From the IMG/VR virus record IMGVR_UViG_3300014502_000335, positions 1 through 46,814 of that record: a DNA stretch of 46,814 nucleotides; one strand, written 5' to 3'. Position 1 is the first letter of the stretch; each line of letters starts with the position of its first letter. The notes below the pieces were generated by a model. The model was not told the origin of the DNA. It searched no databases and saw only the letters and a list, made by a program, of their open reading frames with translations. Source of the stretch: a virus. Position numbers and translations under genes: made by a program. Positions 20,231-27,881 of the stretch are shown here, piece by piece.

Positions 20231-21240
20231 TGGCTCTCGTCTACAGCACCAACAACACGCCTGCTACTGCGAGTGGCGCGATGTGGCTGCTCCGCGCGCT
20301 CCTCGTCTCTGCGGGCTGGACAGTCCCGAAGGACAGCGACGGGTCCAACTACTCCAACACCGGGGCACAGATCACCGGGGCGGGGACTGGAGCCAACGGC
20401 ATCGATAACAACTATGCCTGGTACGTGATCGTCATGCCGGGGTGCTCGCGGAGCTTCATGTTCCAGCGCAGCACCAACAGCTACACCTGGACGGTCCGCT
20501 ACAGCCCCGCTGCTGGGTTCGTCGGCGGCTCCCCGAACGCCACGACTCCGCCGACGGCAACGGACTCCGTACTGTGCTTCAACGCGGCCAACCTCTTCGG
20601 CAATACCGTCAACGAGGACATGCGGTGGAGCGCCTGCGCGCAGAACGCCGCGCCCTACGGCTTCATGGCGTTCGGGTTCCAGAAGACCACCCTCTATCCG
20701 CTCCACGCGTTGGGGCTGGACCCGATCTCGGACCCCTGCGCTGCGGACGCGGACCCCTACGTAGTCCACTGCTGCGGGAACCTTGCCACGTCAGCTTACG
20801 GGTCCGCCAACTCTGCCTGGCACGCGAGCTGTTTCAACTACAACTACTCCTCCCCGTACCGGCAGCTCCACGGGATGGCTTACTACTACAATGCCGGGGT
20901 TCAGGCGCTGGTCTGCGGTGGGGCGTACACGCCGACCCTCTACGGAGCAACTCCGACCTTGTACTACGGGGCGCCGAACAACACCTACGACGGGCTCGCC
21001 CACTACCTCCAGGCCAACGTCGATCAGAAGGACGACGCCTACCCGGTCTTTGTGGTCGCCTCGCAGGAGGGCGTCTACAACAGCGCACACATGTACCGGA
21101 AGGGGCACCTCACCCTCTGCCGCTGGGTGATGCAGCCGAGCCGCTCGACGGGCTCTCGGGGAAGCATTGGTGGGACCAACGACTCCATCGTGGTCGGGCA
21201 CCTCTGGCTACCTTGGGACGGTTCGGCCGTGACGGTCTGA
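20230..21240 (+). CDS. tail tip/receptor-binding candidate, GC-rich
   Basis: 336 residues, aromatic- and Gly/Ser/Asn-rich, Cys-containing (about ten Cys), rich in Tyr and Trp (YYYNAGVQALVCGGAY, FNYNYSSPY). It looks like a beta-structured extracellular or virion-surface protein. No family named with confidence; phage proteins with the same N-terminal style (TPATASGAMW then AGWTVP..SDG) are known as tail-region hypotheticals. The ATG overlaps the collagen-like gene stop (TAATG). Base composition is far from its neighbours, pointing to horizontal exchange of a host-range determinant. Role in adsorption is inferred from location and composition only. Confidence 0.6.
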   Translation: MALVYSTNNTPATASGAMWLLRALLVSAGWTVPKDSDGSNYSNTGAQITGAGTGANGIDNNYAWYVIVMPGCSRSFMFQRSTNSYTWTVRYSPAAGFVGGSPNATTPPTATDSVLCFNAANLFGNTVNEDMRWSACAQNAAPYGFMAFGFQKTTLYPLHALGLDPISDPCAADADPYVVHCCGNLATSAYGSANSAWHASCFNYNYSSPYRQLHGMAYYYNAGVQALVCGGAYTPTLYGATPTLYYGAPNNTYDGLAHYLQANVDQKDDAYPVFVVASQEGVYNSAHMYRKGHLTLCRWVMQPSRSTGSRGSIGGTNDSIVVGHLWLPWDGSAVTV

Positions 21241-21310
21241 GGTGAGCTGTGGCCGACTACGACTGCCTCGACGCGCCCGCCTCCGTGACCTCCGGGGCGA
21301 TGGTCCTCCC
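20230..21310 (+). other. GC-rich island within the tail-fibre region
   Basis: From the start of the 20230 gene to about 21310 the sequence becomes visibly much richer in G and C, with mostly G/C third codon positions, while both sides have the ordinary phage composition. The left edge coincides with the gene junction; the right edge falls about 20 codons into the next gene. This is the signature of a recently imported tail cassette. Confidence 0.7.
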
Positions 21311-21536
21311 GGAGCCTGGGTCCATCAATGGGACAACTTTGAATCTGCCGCCAACTCAGCTTGTGATTAACCGAGGGACTAACTCAGGTGGAGGTGCTGC
21401 ATTCGCCTATTGGATGTCACCAGACAAACCAGACCCTATGGGTGTCTACTATGCAGGTTCTCGCAATACAATTCCGTGGGCTCAACTCATCGATATTATC
21501 TCAGTAGGTACTGTCATTCCTACACGGTGGTGGTGA
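21249..21536 (+). CDS. small tail-region protein with mosaic composition
   Basis: 95 residues, GTG start at 21249 with GAGGTGAG upstream. The first 20 codons (MADYDCLDAPASVTSGAMVL) are GC-rich like the preceding gene. The rest has ordinary phage composition, so the recombination junction lies within the gene. It contains YWMSPDKPDPMGVYYAGS and ends in RWW. No family recognised. It may be an adaptor between the imported tip protein and the resident tail-tip proteins. The stop overlaps the next gene's start region. Confidence 0.55.
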   Translation: MADYDCLDAPASVTSGAMVLPEPGSINGTTLNLPPTQLVINRGTNSGGGAAFAYWMSPDKPDPMGVYYAGSRNTIPWAQLIDIISVGTVIPTRWW

Positions 21537-21540
21537 TGTG

Positions 21541-23421
21541 ATGGTCGCCTCGCTTCGCAACATCTTCTTTGACGGGTTGTTCAACCATGTGGTCGACAGT
21601 CCGATCAAAGCCATCACTGGAATGGTTTATCGAGAAGAAGTTAGTTGGGCATGGGACGATTTTGATTTCGCTGGTGGGGCTGGAACTCCAGCAGCTCTTA
21701 TTGACTGGCCACACCCTGCCATGATCTTTCGACGGTTAGTGGGGAGTGTGGAGATTCCACCAGGCGGGATGTATCGATTTGAAGGTCAGGGATACCAGCT
21801 AGTTCGGGATAAGACTGCTCGTGGCATCTTCATTGGATCGGAGGATTGTTCGGATGGTTATTTAATTGAAGGAAACTGGAGTAGCTTTCCATATGATTTC
21901 AATCACAAAGTCTACAAAGCTACAGGTGGAAGTCTCACTCTTATCTGTGATGGACCATCACAGTGGGATCTTAATGGTAGCAAGATTCATTTGATCTATC
22001 TTAATCTGGATAGTGTACCTCACTCCATTGAAGCTGGAGCAGAGATTCTAGCACCTGGAGATATATCTTTCTGGAAAGCTGACGATTATCCAGGACATGA
22101 CACTTCATTTGTTCATGTCTACACAGTTACGGCTACTGGAATAGTCAAAACAAACCTTTCGAGTTGCGTCTTTGGAAAATACATACGGAATGTAGCTGGA
22201 ACTACTAATCTGTTTGGTACGGTTGTTCATAACTTTGGTCGTGACCTTGTTCAACGAAGCACGTCACGAATCTGGCTTCCACCAACAGATGCTTTTGATA
22301 CAGAGCTTGGAAGTTACACTACTCTTCTGGGGGACAACCTAACATTTCACACAGTGAACGCACCTCGTACAGCGATGGGGTGGGATCAGTGTCCAATCTA
22401 TTTTGAAGAATTAGAAGATATTATTGATCCTGCTTACGGAGGTGGGTTCTTTCGTTTCGTAGTTCAGTTCGCCTCAACAGTACCTATACACACAACAGAT
22501 GATACAGCTTATGGAGTATTTCTTACTTCAGGCTCCAATCGACAGAATGGCTATATTCTGGAGATACAACGTACTGTTGGCCCGATTTACACAATCAAAG
22601 TGTATCGAGTCGTTGCTGGAGTATTAACTGAGATTGGTTCTTCTGCTATTGCCAACCCATATAATCGCACGAGTCTTATTGTCTATTGGAATAAAACCAG
22701 CATTACACGTCCAACACAAGATACCATCCTAGGAAGCACTAACGTTCCTATGAGTAATATTGCATTTCTCTTTTGTAATACAGACTCTGGAAGAATCGTA
22801 GATAGCTTCACGGAGACCTTAGTTTACCAGGAAGATAGCTCCACAGTTCTCACTGGGTTTCCAATAAACCGAATAGGATATTACCAGCGGTCTCTGGCAC
22901 CTGGGGCAAACATCAGTCAGAACTGCTCTGCGGTAGAGGTCATACTAACTCAGGATGTTGCTCCACTACTGCCTCCAGCTAATCTATCCACGACTGTACT
23001 TCAAGATCTGTTTGTGGTTGCTAAAGATGTCATCATGGTGATTCTATCTAACAATGTTATCAACAACAAGTTCCTAAACAATGCTTCAAACTACACCATC
23101 ACTAACCTGTCAGGAGGTGTTGCTGGTGTTGTTGATAGGGTTCTTCCAGCTTACGGTAGGTCTGTAAACTCATTCTTTCTTCACGTCAAGATGCTGCAAC
23201 TTGGCCAGACTTACAAATTGACCATTAAGGATAGATCTATCTTTGACAGTAGTGGGCTTCCAGTTCCTCAGGCAGAGATTACCTGGTTGATGCACAGAAC
23301 CAAAGTTGACATGACCATCAGAACCTTGGCTGATCTCTACAACAAAGAGGTTGGTTCGGTGATTAGATCTCTGGTCGAAGCCATGATGATCAGTGATGAG
23401 AAGATTGGTGGAGACTTCTGA
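21541..23421 (+). CDS. tail-tip structural protein with C-terminal tip module
   Basis: 626 residues from ATG 21541 (a GTG three bases before is possible; the ribosome site is weak either way). Beta-rich throughout, with a lectin/LamG-like middle (about residues 280-440: GGGFFRFVVQFAST, NGYILEIQRT). Residues about 480-627 form a module shared with the 24287 gene: an Ig-like domain with GQTYKLTIKDRSI then LYNKEVGSVIRSLVEA and ISDEKIGG. Likely a virion adhesin or tip connector. The stop overlaps the next ATG (TGATG). Confidence 0.55.
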   Translation: MVASLRNIFFDGLFNHVVDSPIKAITGMVYREEVSWAWDDFDFAGGAGTPAALIDWPHPAMIFRRLVGSVEIPPGGMYRFEGQGYQLVRDKTARGIFIGSEDCSDGYLIEGNWSSFPYDFNHKVYKATGGSLTLICDGPSQWDLNGSKIHLIYLNLDSVPHSIEAGAEILAPGDISFWKADDYPGHDTSFVHVYTVTATGIVKTNLSSCVFGKYIRNVAGTTNLFGTVVHNFGRDLVQRSTSRIWLPPTDAFDTELGSYTTLLGDNLTFHTVNAPRTAMGWDQCPIYFEELEDIIDPAYGGGFFRFVVQFASTVPIHTTDDTAYGVFLTSGSNRQNGYILEIQRTVGPIYTIKVYRVVAGVLTEIGSSAIANPYNRTSLIVYWNKTSITRPTQDTILGSTNVPMSNIAFLFCNTDSGRIVDSFTETLVYQEDSSTVLTGFPINRIGYYQRSLAPGANISQNCSAVEVILTQDVAPLLPPANLSTTVLQDLFVVAKDVIMVILSNNVINNKFLNNASNYTITNLSGGVAGVVDRVLPAYGRSVNSFFLHVKMLQLGQTYKLTIKDRSIFDSSGLPVPQAEITWLMHRTKVDMTIRTLADLYNKEVGSVIRSLVEAMMISDEKIGGDF

Positions 23422-24287
23422 TGGCACCACCAACCAAAAGAATGCTTGCCGTATCTTCAAGTGATAAGAAGCTTTACTTCAGGGAAGCCGGTGTGGCTAG
23501 TGTGTGGCAGGAATTCTCACCTCAGCCAAGCTTTGGTGGAATTGGTGATAGTGTTTATTCATCCACGGTTCACGGTCTACCAGGCGGGGGAATCATCGTA
23601 GCTTGGGATGGTGATGGTGGAACCAAATACTGTCATTTCGATTCTGTTACATCTACGTGGTCCTATCACGATTCACCGACTCCTGGTGTTACGCGGCGTC
23701 ATGGTTTCGTAGTTTCAGATACCTGTGTGTTCTGCATGGGCAGTCTCATAGAGGGAGTTGATTACTGGGATGGAGCTACCTGGACTCAACTCCCTCTGGA
23801 AGAAGCTACGGGAGAACAGATCGCTGCAACAAGTGCAACAAACGTTTGGGTAGCTACAAATCTATATCATCTGGAAGGTAGCATATGGGTCGATCATGTA
23901 GCTGAAGCTAAGGTTGCTTTAGGATTCGGCAATGCCATGAACTTCCTTTGTTGTTGGGCTATGGGTGGATCTGTCTACTTTGGTGCTCTTAATTATGATG
24001 ATTCGACTATCTGGATGTTTAAGAATACTGGTGGTGTGTGGGCTATGGTTGGAAGTCCTTTTCCTGGTTACCTTATACGAGGCATTTGGGGTACTGATGA
24101 AGCACATCTGTGGATTCTTGTCGCTGATTACGATAGTGGAGCAGACTCAGTGATAAGATACGATCCAGGTACAGGAACTTGGATCACAGAGTCTATCATG
24201 GAGTCTTACTCCTCACCATCTGGTATCCCTATATTTGGTATTAGTGATGATGAAGTTTGGGTTAACACTGTGACAGGATATGAATAA
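23421..24287 (+). CDS. beta-propeller-like tail protein
   Basis: 288 residues. It contains repeated blades of the kind found in kelch/Sialidase-like propellers: VDYWDGATWTQLP, IWMFKNTGGVWAMVG, VIRYDPGTGTWITES, and short strands ending in NVWVATN, HLWILVAD, EVWVNTV. Such proteins in phage tails are presumed to bind sugars or protein receptors. It is flanked on both sides by genes that share a C-terminal module, with TGATG and TAATG overlaps, so the three are probably made together. Enzymatic residues of sialidases (Asp boxes in SxDxGxTW form) are not evident. Confidence 0.6.
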   Translation: MAPPTKRMLAVSSSDKKLYFREAGVASVWQEFSPQPSFGGIGDSVYSSTVHGLPGGGIIVAWDGDGGTKYCHFDSVTSTWSYHDSPTPGVTRRHGFVVSDTCVFCMGSLIEGVDYWDGATWTQLPLEEATGEQIAATSATNVWVATNLYHLEGSIWVDHVAEAKVALGFGNAMNFLCCWAMGGSVYFGALNYDDSTIWMFKNTGGVWAMVGSPFPGYLIRGIWGTDEAHLWILVADYDSGADSVIRYDPGTGTWITESIMESYSSPSGIPIFGISDDEVWVNTVTGYE

Positions 24288-24886
24288 TGGGCTACCCACT
24301 CCACAGAACGTTCGACGGTAGCACCTGGGACGATGATGTACCTTGGATTGGCAAGAGTACAATCGATTGTCTTGGAGCACAGGTTCTACAAAATGTGCCT
24401 CCAGTACCTCCACCTACACCTGTGTTCTCGAAAGCTGGGTTCTCAAACATTCAAATCATTGACCACAACATAATCAAACTGATGTTTCCATTTGATCTGT
24501 CCATTGATGTGGATGCTCTTAGTGTAACTTCGTATCAGATATCTTCTGTTGACGGTACTCCAACAGTCATACAAAAGGTGTTTGCAGATGATAAGGTAAC
24601 CAACTTCGTGTTACTGCAAGTGTCACCACCTCCTCAAATCGGAAAGATCTACAAACTTACCATCGTTGACAGTAAACTTAAAAGTACAGCTGGTGGTCTG
24701 CTGCCAGCAAGCTATGTGAAGTGGCTGCACTCACTGACAAAGACAGATTCTATAATCTCCAAAATTCCAAAGATGTACAACAAAGCTCTGGGGTCACAAC
24801 TAAGAATCATCGCACAAGCCATTACGATCAGTGATGAGCAAATCAGTGGACAGTTCCTCAACTGGTCGGGTCAGCTGATCCGATAG
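24287..24886 (+). CDS. tail-tip protein, paralogue of the C-terminus of the 21541 gene
   Basis: 199 residues. Residues about 50-199 align by eye with the end of the 21541 protein: GKIYKLTIVDSKL versus GQTYKLTIKDRSI, MYNKALGSQLRIIAQAITISDEQISG versus LYNKEVGSVIRSLVEA plus ISDEKIGG. The first 45 residues are distinct. The shared helix may be a docking signal for the tail tip. The TAATG overlap with the propeller gene suggests coupling. Function unknown beyond a structural role. Confidence 0.55.
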   Translation: MGYPLHRTFDGSTWDDDVPWIGKSTIDCLGAQVLQNVPPVPPPTPVFSKAGFSNIQIIDHNIIKLMFPFDLSIDVDALSVTSYQISSVDGTPTVIQKVFADDKVTNFVLLQVSPPPQIGKIYKLTIVDSKLKSTAGGLLPASYVKWLHSLTKTDSIISKIPKMYNKALGSQLRIIAQAITISDEQISGQFLNWSGQLIR

Positions 24887-24893
24887 GAATATC

Positions 24894-25238
24894 ATGAGAA
24901 GCTTGATTCTAATCATCCTGGTTTTGTCTGGGTGCCCTGCCTTCCAGCTGGTTCACCCTCCAAGAATGAAGGTGACACCAACTTCAGCTCCTGCTATTGA
25001 CTGTTCCAAGTTGCAGACACCTTATCTGATCTGGGGTGGGCTGGCTGTTGGATTCGGAGCCCTTGCAGGGGCTTCTGGAGTCAGCACACTTGCACCCAAA
25101 GCCAACTCAGATGGATCACCTTCAAAAGCCCAATTAGGTCTTGCGATTACTTCTGTGGTCGTGGGAACATTCAGTGCCATCGCTACCTTTGTCGCAGGCA
25201 ATTATGCCTCGGCATATACGAAATGTGTTGCACAGTGA
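24894..25238 (+). CDS. putative lipoprotein with two membrane segments
   Basis: 114 residues. The N-terminus has a signal peptide with lipobox LSGC (Cys14). After a Pro-rich spacer come two hydrophobic segments, about residues 45-65 (GGLAVGFGALAGASGV) and 80-103 (LAITSVVVGTFSAIATFVAG). It is the first of two consecutive lipoprotein-like genes. Possible roles are an outer spanin-like lysis component or a superinfection-exclusion lipoprotein; nothing in sequence decides. ATG is 7 bases after the tail gene's stop, with GATAGGAAT upstream. Confidence 0.55.
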   Translation: MRSLILIILVLSGCPAFQLVHPPRMKVTPTSAPAIDCSKLQTPYLIWGGLAVGFGALAGASGVSTLAPKANSDGSPSKAQLGLAITSVVVGTFSAIATFVAGNYASAYTKCVAQ

Positions 25239-25249
25239 AGGGAAAAACC

Positions 25250-25720
25250 ATGAAAGCCATGAATGCCATTCTGATCTGTGTAGTTACAATCCTTACTCTC
25301 ACCGCAGCTTCTTGTCCGACCAAACCTGATCCTTATGCTATTGCCAGGGACTCGATTGCCATTGGGCATCTCGCTGCTGATTTTGCTGAAACAGGATTTA
25401 ACCTCTGGTGTCCCCATACGGCTGACAACTGTGCAGCAGCCCGTCCTAAGTTTGAGCAGATCCGACTCGACTTTCTGAATGCTTTGTCGGTTGCTACAGC
25501 AGCTATTGATTTGGCTCAGTCTCAGAGCACAGGTTTCAATCTGGCTGCACTTCTTGGTCCTGCAGAGGCTCTCTACCAGAATCTGCTCAAGTTCCTGGCT
25601 GACCTTGGTGTGACGATTCCTGGCAGCGTGCCAACTACTCTGCCTACAATCAAACAGGCTCCCCCGGTTAATACGCTTCTTGTGAACAAGCTCCCCAAGA
25701 CGATCCTGCCGCCGAAGTAA
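25250..25720 (+). CDS. putative lipoprotein or secreted protein
   Basis: 156 residues from ATG 25250 (AAGGGAAAA upstream); an earlier in-frame ATG at 25223 lies inside the previous gene and is less likely. Signal peptide ending LTAASC (Cys22), an imperfect lipobox. The mature part is helical (FEQIRLDFLNALSVATAAID) with a Cys pair (LWCPHTADNC) and a Pro/Leu-rich tail. Paired with the preceding lipoprotein and followed by the papain-like peptidase. Unknown function; may act in the periplasm or outer membrane. Confidence 0.5.
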   Translation: MKAMNAILICVVTILTLTAASCPTKPDPYAIARDSIAIGHLAADFAETGFNLWCPHTADNCAAARPKFEQIRLDFLNALSVATAAIDLAQSQSTGFNLAALLGPAEALYQNLLKFLADLGVTIPGSVPTTLPTIKQAPPVNTLLVNKLPKTILPPK

Positions 25721-25732
25721 GGGGAGAAAATC

Positions 25733-26551
25733 ATGCACAACAGTCTAAACTCTATTGAGGTTGATGGTGTACTTCGACACATGGGTGGGTGGAAGCCCGA
25801 CCTTCCAGACTTTCGAGACTACAAGGTACCTGATTACCTGCCTTCACTGATTTCTCCATCAGCAGTGCCAAGCAGTCTCCTTGTAGATGACTTTCAGATT
25901 CCTGTGTTTGACCAAGAGTATCTTGGTTCATGTACAGCTAATGGAACTATCTTCGCTTATGCCCAGCTTGCAGGATTGCTTGGCATTCCCATCCCAATAT
26001 TGAGCCGTCTCTACAATTACTACTTCACCAGGGTCAATTACGAGCACATTGATCCCAATGAGGATTCTGGGGCTCAGATCAGAAATGCTATCAAGTGCAT
26101 CGCGCAGTTTGGTTCTTGCTTGGAGAGACATTGGCCTTATGATCCAGAGCCAGGAATTCGTTTCAATGTGAGGCCCAATCGAGGAGCCATCAAAGAAGCG
26201 CACCAGCACATGGCTATCAAGTACGCTTCTGTTGCGGCTACTGTCACCATGGTCAAGCAGGTGATGACCCAAACCAAGCGTCCTGTTGTGATCGGCTTCT
26301 CCTGTTACGAATCGCTGCAAAGCGAACAGGTTTCCAAGACAGGAATCATCCCCTTCCCCAAGGCTGACGAAGCTCAGATCGGTGGCCATTGTGTGGCTAT
26401 CAGAGGCTTCCGCACTGACCAGAAGCTCTTTCGTGTCCGCAACTCATGGGGTCCGAGCTGGGGCGATCATGGTGATGGCTACCTGCCTGAACAGTATCTA
26501 GAAGCAAAGCTTGCAGCCGACTTCTGGATGCTCATGACTGAGATGGGCTAA
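25733..26551 (+). CDS. papain-like cysteine peptidase (family C1)
   Basis: 272 residues, with AAGGGGAGAA upstream of the ATG. All catalytic elements are visible: oxyanion Gln six residues before the nucleophile (FDQEYLGSCTANG, as in papain Gln19/Cys25), catalytic His in IGGHCVAIRGF, and Asn in RNSWGPSWGDHGDGY. The N-terminal GWKPDLPDFRDY is typical of bacterial and viral C1 members, which often lack a classic propeptide. No signal peptide is seen. It could process virion or host proteins, or act on cell-surface proteins. It follows two lipoproteins and precedes two tiny membrane proteins. The enzyme call is firm; the substrate is unknown. Confidence 0.85.
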   Translation: MHNSLNSIEVDGVLRHMGGWKPDLPDFRDYKVPDYLPSLISPSAVPSSLLVDDFQIPVFDQEYLGSCTANGTIFAYAQLAGLLGIPIPILSRLYNYYFTRVNYEHIDPNEDSGAQIRNAIKCIAQFGSCLERHWPYDPEPGIRFNVRPNRGAIKEAHQHMAIKYASVAATVTMVKQVMTQTKRPVVIGFSCYESLQSEQVSKTGIIPFPKADEAQIGGHCVAIRGFRTDQKLFRVRNSWGPSWGDHGDGYLPEQYLEAKLAADFWMLMTEMG

Positions 26552-26578
26552 CCTAACCGTGGGGGCAGGAGGTGATTG

Positions 26579-26755
26579 ATGTTGATGCTTCTAATTGTGT
26601 TGTTGATTCTGTCGGTAGCTCTTGGTGGTGTTTGGCACACCAAGTGGAACGGCGGCTATGTAAGCTGGAGCCCATTGGGTGTGATTCTGTTGATCTTCGT
26701 CATCTTGTGGTTGACTGGAAACCTTGGCAGTCTTCACTGCAGTCACTGGAGGTGA
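26579..26755 (+). CDS. tiny two-segment membrane protein (DUF3309-like)
   Basis: 58 residues, ATG 26579 behind a near-perfect AGGAGGT site. Two hydrophobic stretches (LLIVLLILSVALGGV; LGVILLIFVILWLTG) flank WNGGYVSWSP. The pattern of Leu-rich segment, Gly/Tyr/Trp turn and second Leu/Ile-rich segment matches the small DUF3309 proteins of bacteria, whose function is unknown. A longer open frame (26572-26925) overlaps this gene and the next but lacks such features. Could influence lysis or membrane state. Confidence 0.6.
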   Translation: MLMLLIVLLILSVALGGVWHTKWNGGYVSWSPLGVILLIFVILWLTGNLGSLHCSHWR

Positions 26756-26758
26756 GAT

Positions 26759-26920
26759 ATGCTCTTCCATACGAGCTTCGTGCTGTTCTTGATTCTGCTG
26801 CTGCTCATCGTGCTGTACCTGACACCCAAGCCAGTGGGTTGGCCTCGCCTGGCAGTCTGGCTGGGTCTTGTGCTCATTACCGTCCTGCTGTGGAAGCTCG
26901 GAGCCATCGGGTTTGGTTAA
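26759..26920 (+). CDS. tiny two-segment membrane protein
   Basis: 53 residues, ATG 26759 with GGAGGTGA at its ribosome site; it begins 3 bases after the previous stop. Two hydrophobic helices (FVLFLILLLLIVLYL; VWLGLVLITVLLWKLG) are joined by a short TPKPVGWPR turn. Size and topology suit a small holin/antiholin-type or membrane-modulating protein, but no family is recognised. Likely co-translated with the preceding tiny membrane protein. Confidence 0.6.
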   Translation: MLFHTSFVLFLILLLLIVLYLTPKPVGWPRLAVWLGLVLITVLLWKLGAIGFG

Positions 26921-26921
26921 C

Positions 26922-27389
26922 ATGAGCCACCATGATCTTTTAGCCAGAGCTGCTCTAAGAGAGCTGGAATCTTTGGCGAAGGGGCTGAAACCTGGCGAGG
27001 CTCCTACTCGCTTGTGGGAAGATCCTCAGCGACCCAAGATTATTGCTGTCGACGTGGATGGGACGATCCTGAAGTATGATCGGAATTCCCATCTAGGTGA
27101 ATACGGTCCTCCCATTCAAGGAATGATCAGGGAGCTTCAGATGCTTCGTGACCATGGATGGAAGATCGTAATCTGGACTTGCAGGACAGACAACGAAGAC
27201 CTGAGACATCACCTAGACCTATCTGGAATCCCATACGACTTCATCAACAATCATCCGTGGAATGGTCCTGAAGAACCACGCAAGATCATGGCAGACGCCT
27301 ACCTTGACGACAGAGCGATCACTTGCAACGGCAAAGCTGAAGGGTTAGCAAAACGAGTAATGGAATTCAAACCATGGTGGCAGGACTGA
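26922..27389 (+). CDS. HAD-superfamily phosphatase
   Basis: 155 residues from ATG 26922, one base after the previous stop; a longer reading from 26868 is rejected. HAD motif I is DVDGTI (nucleophile Asp and acid Asp), motif II is WTCRTD, and the C-terminal DAYLDDRA supplies the Mg-binding acidic pair. Short cap-less HADs like this in phages are phosphatases, often on nucleotides or polynucleotide 3' ends. Substrate not predictable here. The next gene starts inside its end. Confidence 0.75.
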   Translation: MSHHDLLARAALRELESLAKGLKPGEAPTRLWEDPQRPKIIAVDVDGTILKYDRNSHLGEYGPPIQGMIRELQMLRDHGWKIVIWTCRTDNEDLRHHLDLSGIPYDFINNHPWNGPEEPRKIMADAYLDDRAITCNGKAEGLAKRVMEFKPWWQD

Positions 27390-27832
27390 TCAAACCTGAG
27401 TTGATTTACTTCATCCAGTTGTCCAGCAAAACTGCGTTCTGGAAGTTGGATGATCTATTCCCTGAGTGCGCTCTGTTCCGTGAGCAATCCCCACGCATAG
27501 AACCTCTGGTTTGCATTCGAGAAGATGCTTGCCATGTGGGCCACAACTGCATGGAGATTCTAGCCCACAGACTGCAGGCTCTTTTCACAGAAGTCATGCC
27601 CCAGTACGTCAATCTGATCCTACTCTACTACAAGAAAAGGAATGTAGAGGGGATTGGTGCTGGGGTCTTCTGGCGGGACTTCCGTACACCACGGGTGATC
27701 ACCATGAATCCAGGTGGCTGGAAGCGTGTGAAGCTGCGTGGTGAGGTCTTTCGCTTTACCCCTGGTGAAACCTTCTTCCTTTCAGGCCGCGCCGCTCCTC
27801 CTGAGGCTGAACCTAAAGTTTCAGTGCCTTAG
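27374..27832 (+). CDS. hypothetical protein
   Basis: 152 residues, starting with ATG 27374 inside the end of the HAD gene (16-base overlap). It contains a Cys/His-bearing middle (REDACHVGHNCMEILAHRL) and a beta-rich C-terminal half (GIGAGVFWRDFRTPRVITM, LRGEVFRFTPGETFFLSG). No family recognised. The stop is followed by a hairpin at 27842-27873, so it may end a transcription or processing unit. Confidence 0.55.
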   Translation: MVAGLIKPELIYFIQLSSKTAFWKLDDLFPECALFREQSPRIEPLVCIREDACHVGHNCMEILAHRLQALFTEVMPQYVNLILLYYKKRNVEGIGAGVFWRDFRTPRVITMNPGGWKRVKLRGEVFRFTPGETFFLSGRAAPPEAEPKVSVP

Positions 27833-27841
27833 CTGCAAAAC

Positions 27842-27873
27842 ACTCCCCTTGCCGTTACTATAGGCCAGGGAGT
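27842..27873 (+). other. intergenic hairpin between the 27374 and 27882 genes
   Basis: ACTCCC (27842-27847) pairs with GGGAGT (27868-27873), and inside it GCC pairs with GGC around the loop GTTACTATAG. No T-run follows, so it is not a standard terminator. The right arm holds the GGGAG that probably serves as ribosome site of the next gene, so the stem could limit its translation. Confidence 0.4.
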
Positions 27874-27881
27874 ACCTATCT

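Noticed and set aside
20442-21245. A 267-residue frame (and minus-strand frames) in the GC-rich island
   Set aside because: High GC removes stop codons from all frames. The 20230 frame has a coupled start and sensible composition; the others are Arg/Leu/Pro-rich strings.
11167-24886. Diversity-generating retroelement acting on tail genes
   Set aside because: No reverse transcriptase and no template/variable repeat pair are visible in the window.
26572-26925. A 117-residue ORF over the two tiny membrane genes
   Set aside because: It has no good ribosome site and reads as unstructured sequence, while the two shorter frames have strong SD sites and hydrophobic helices.
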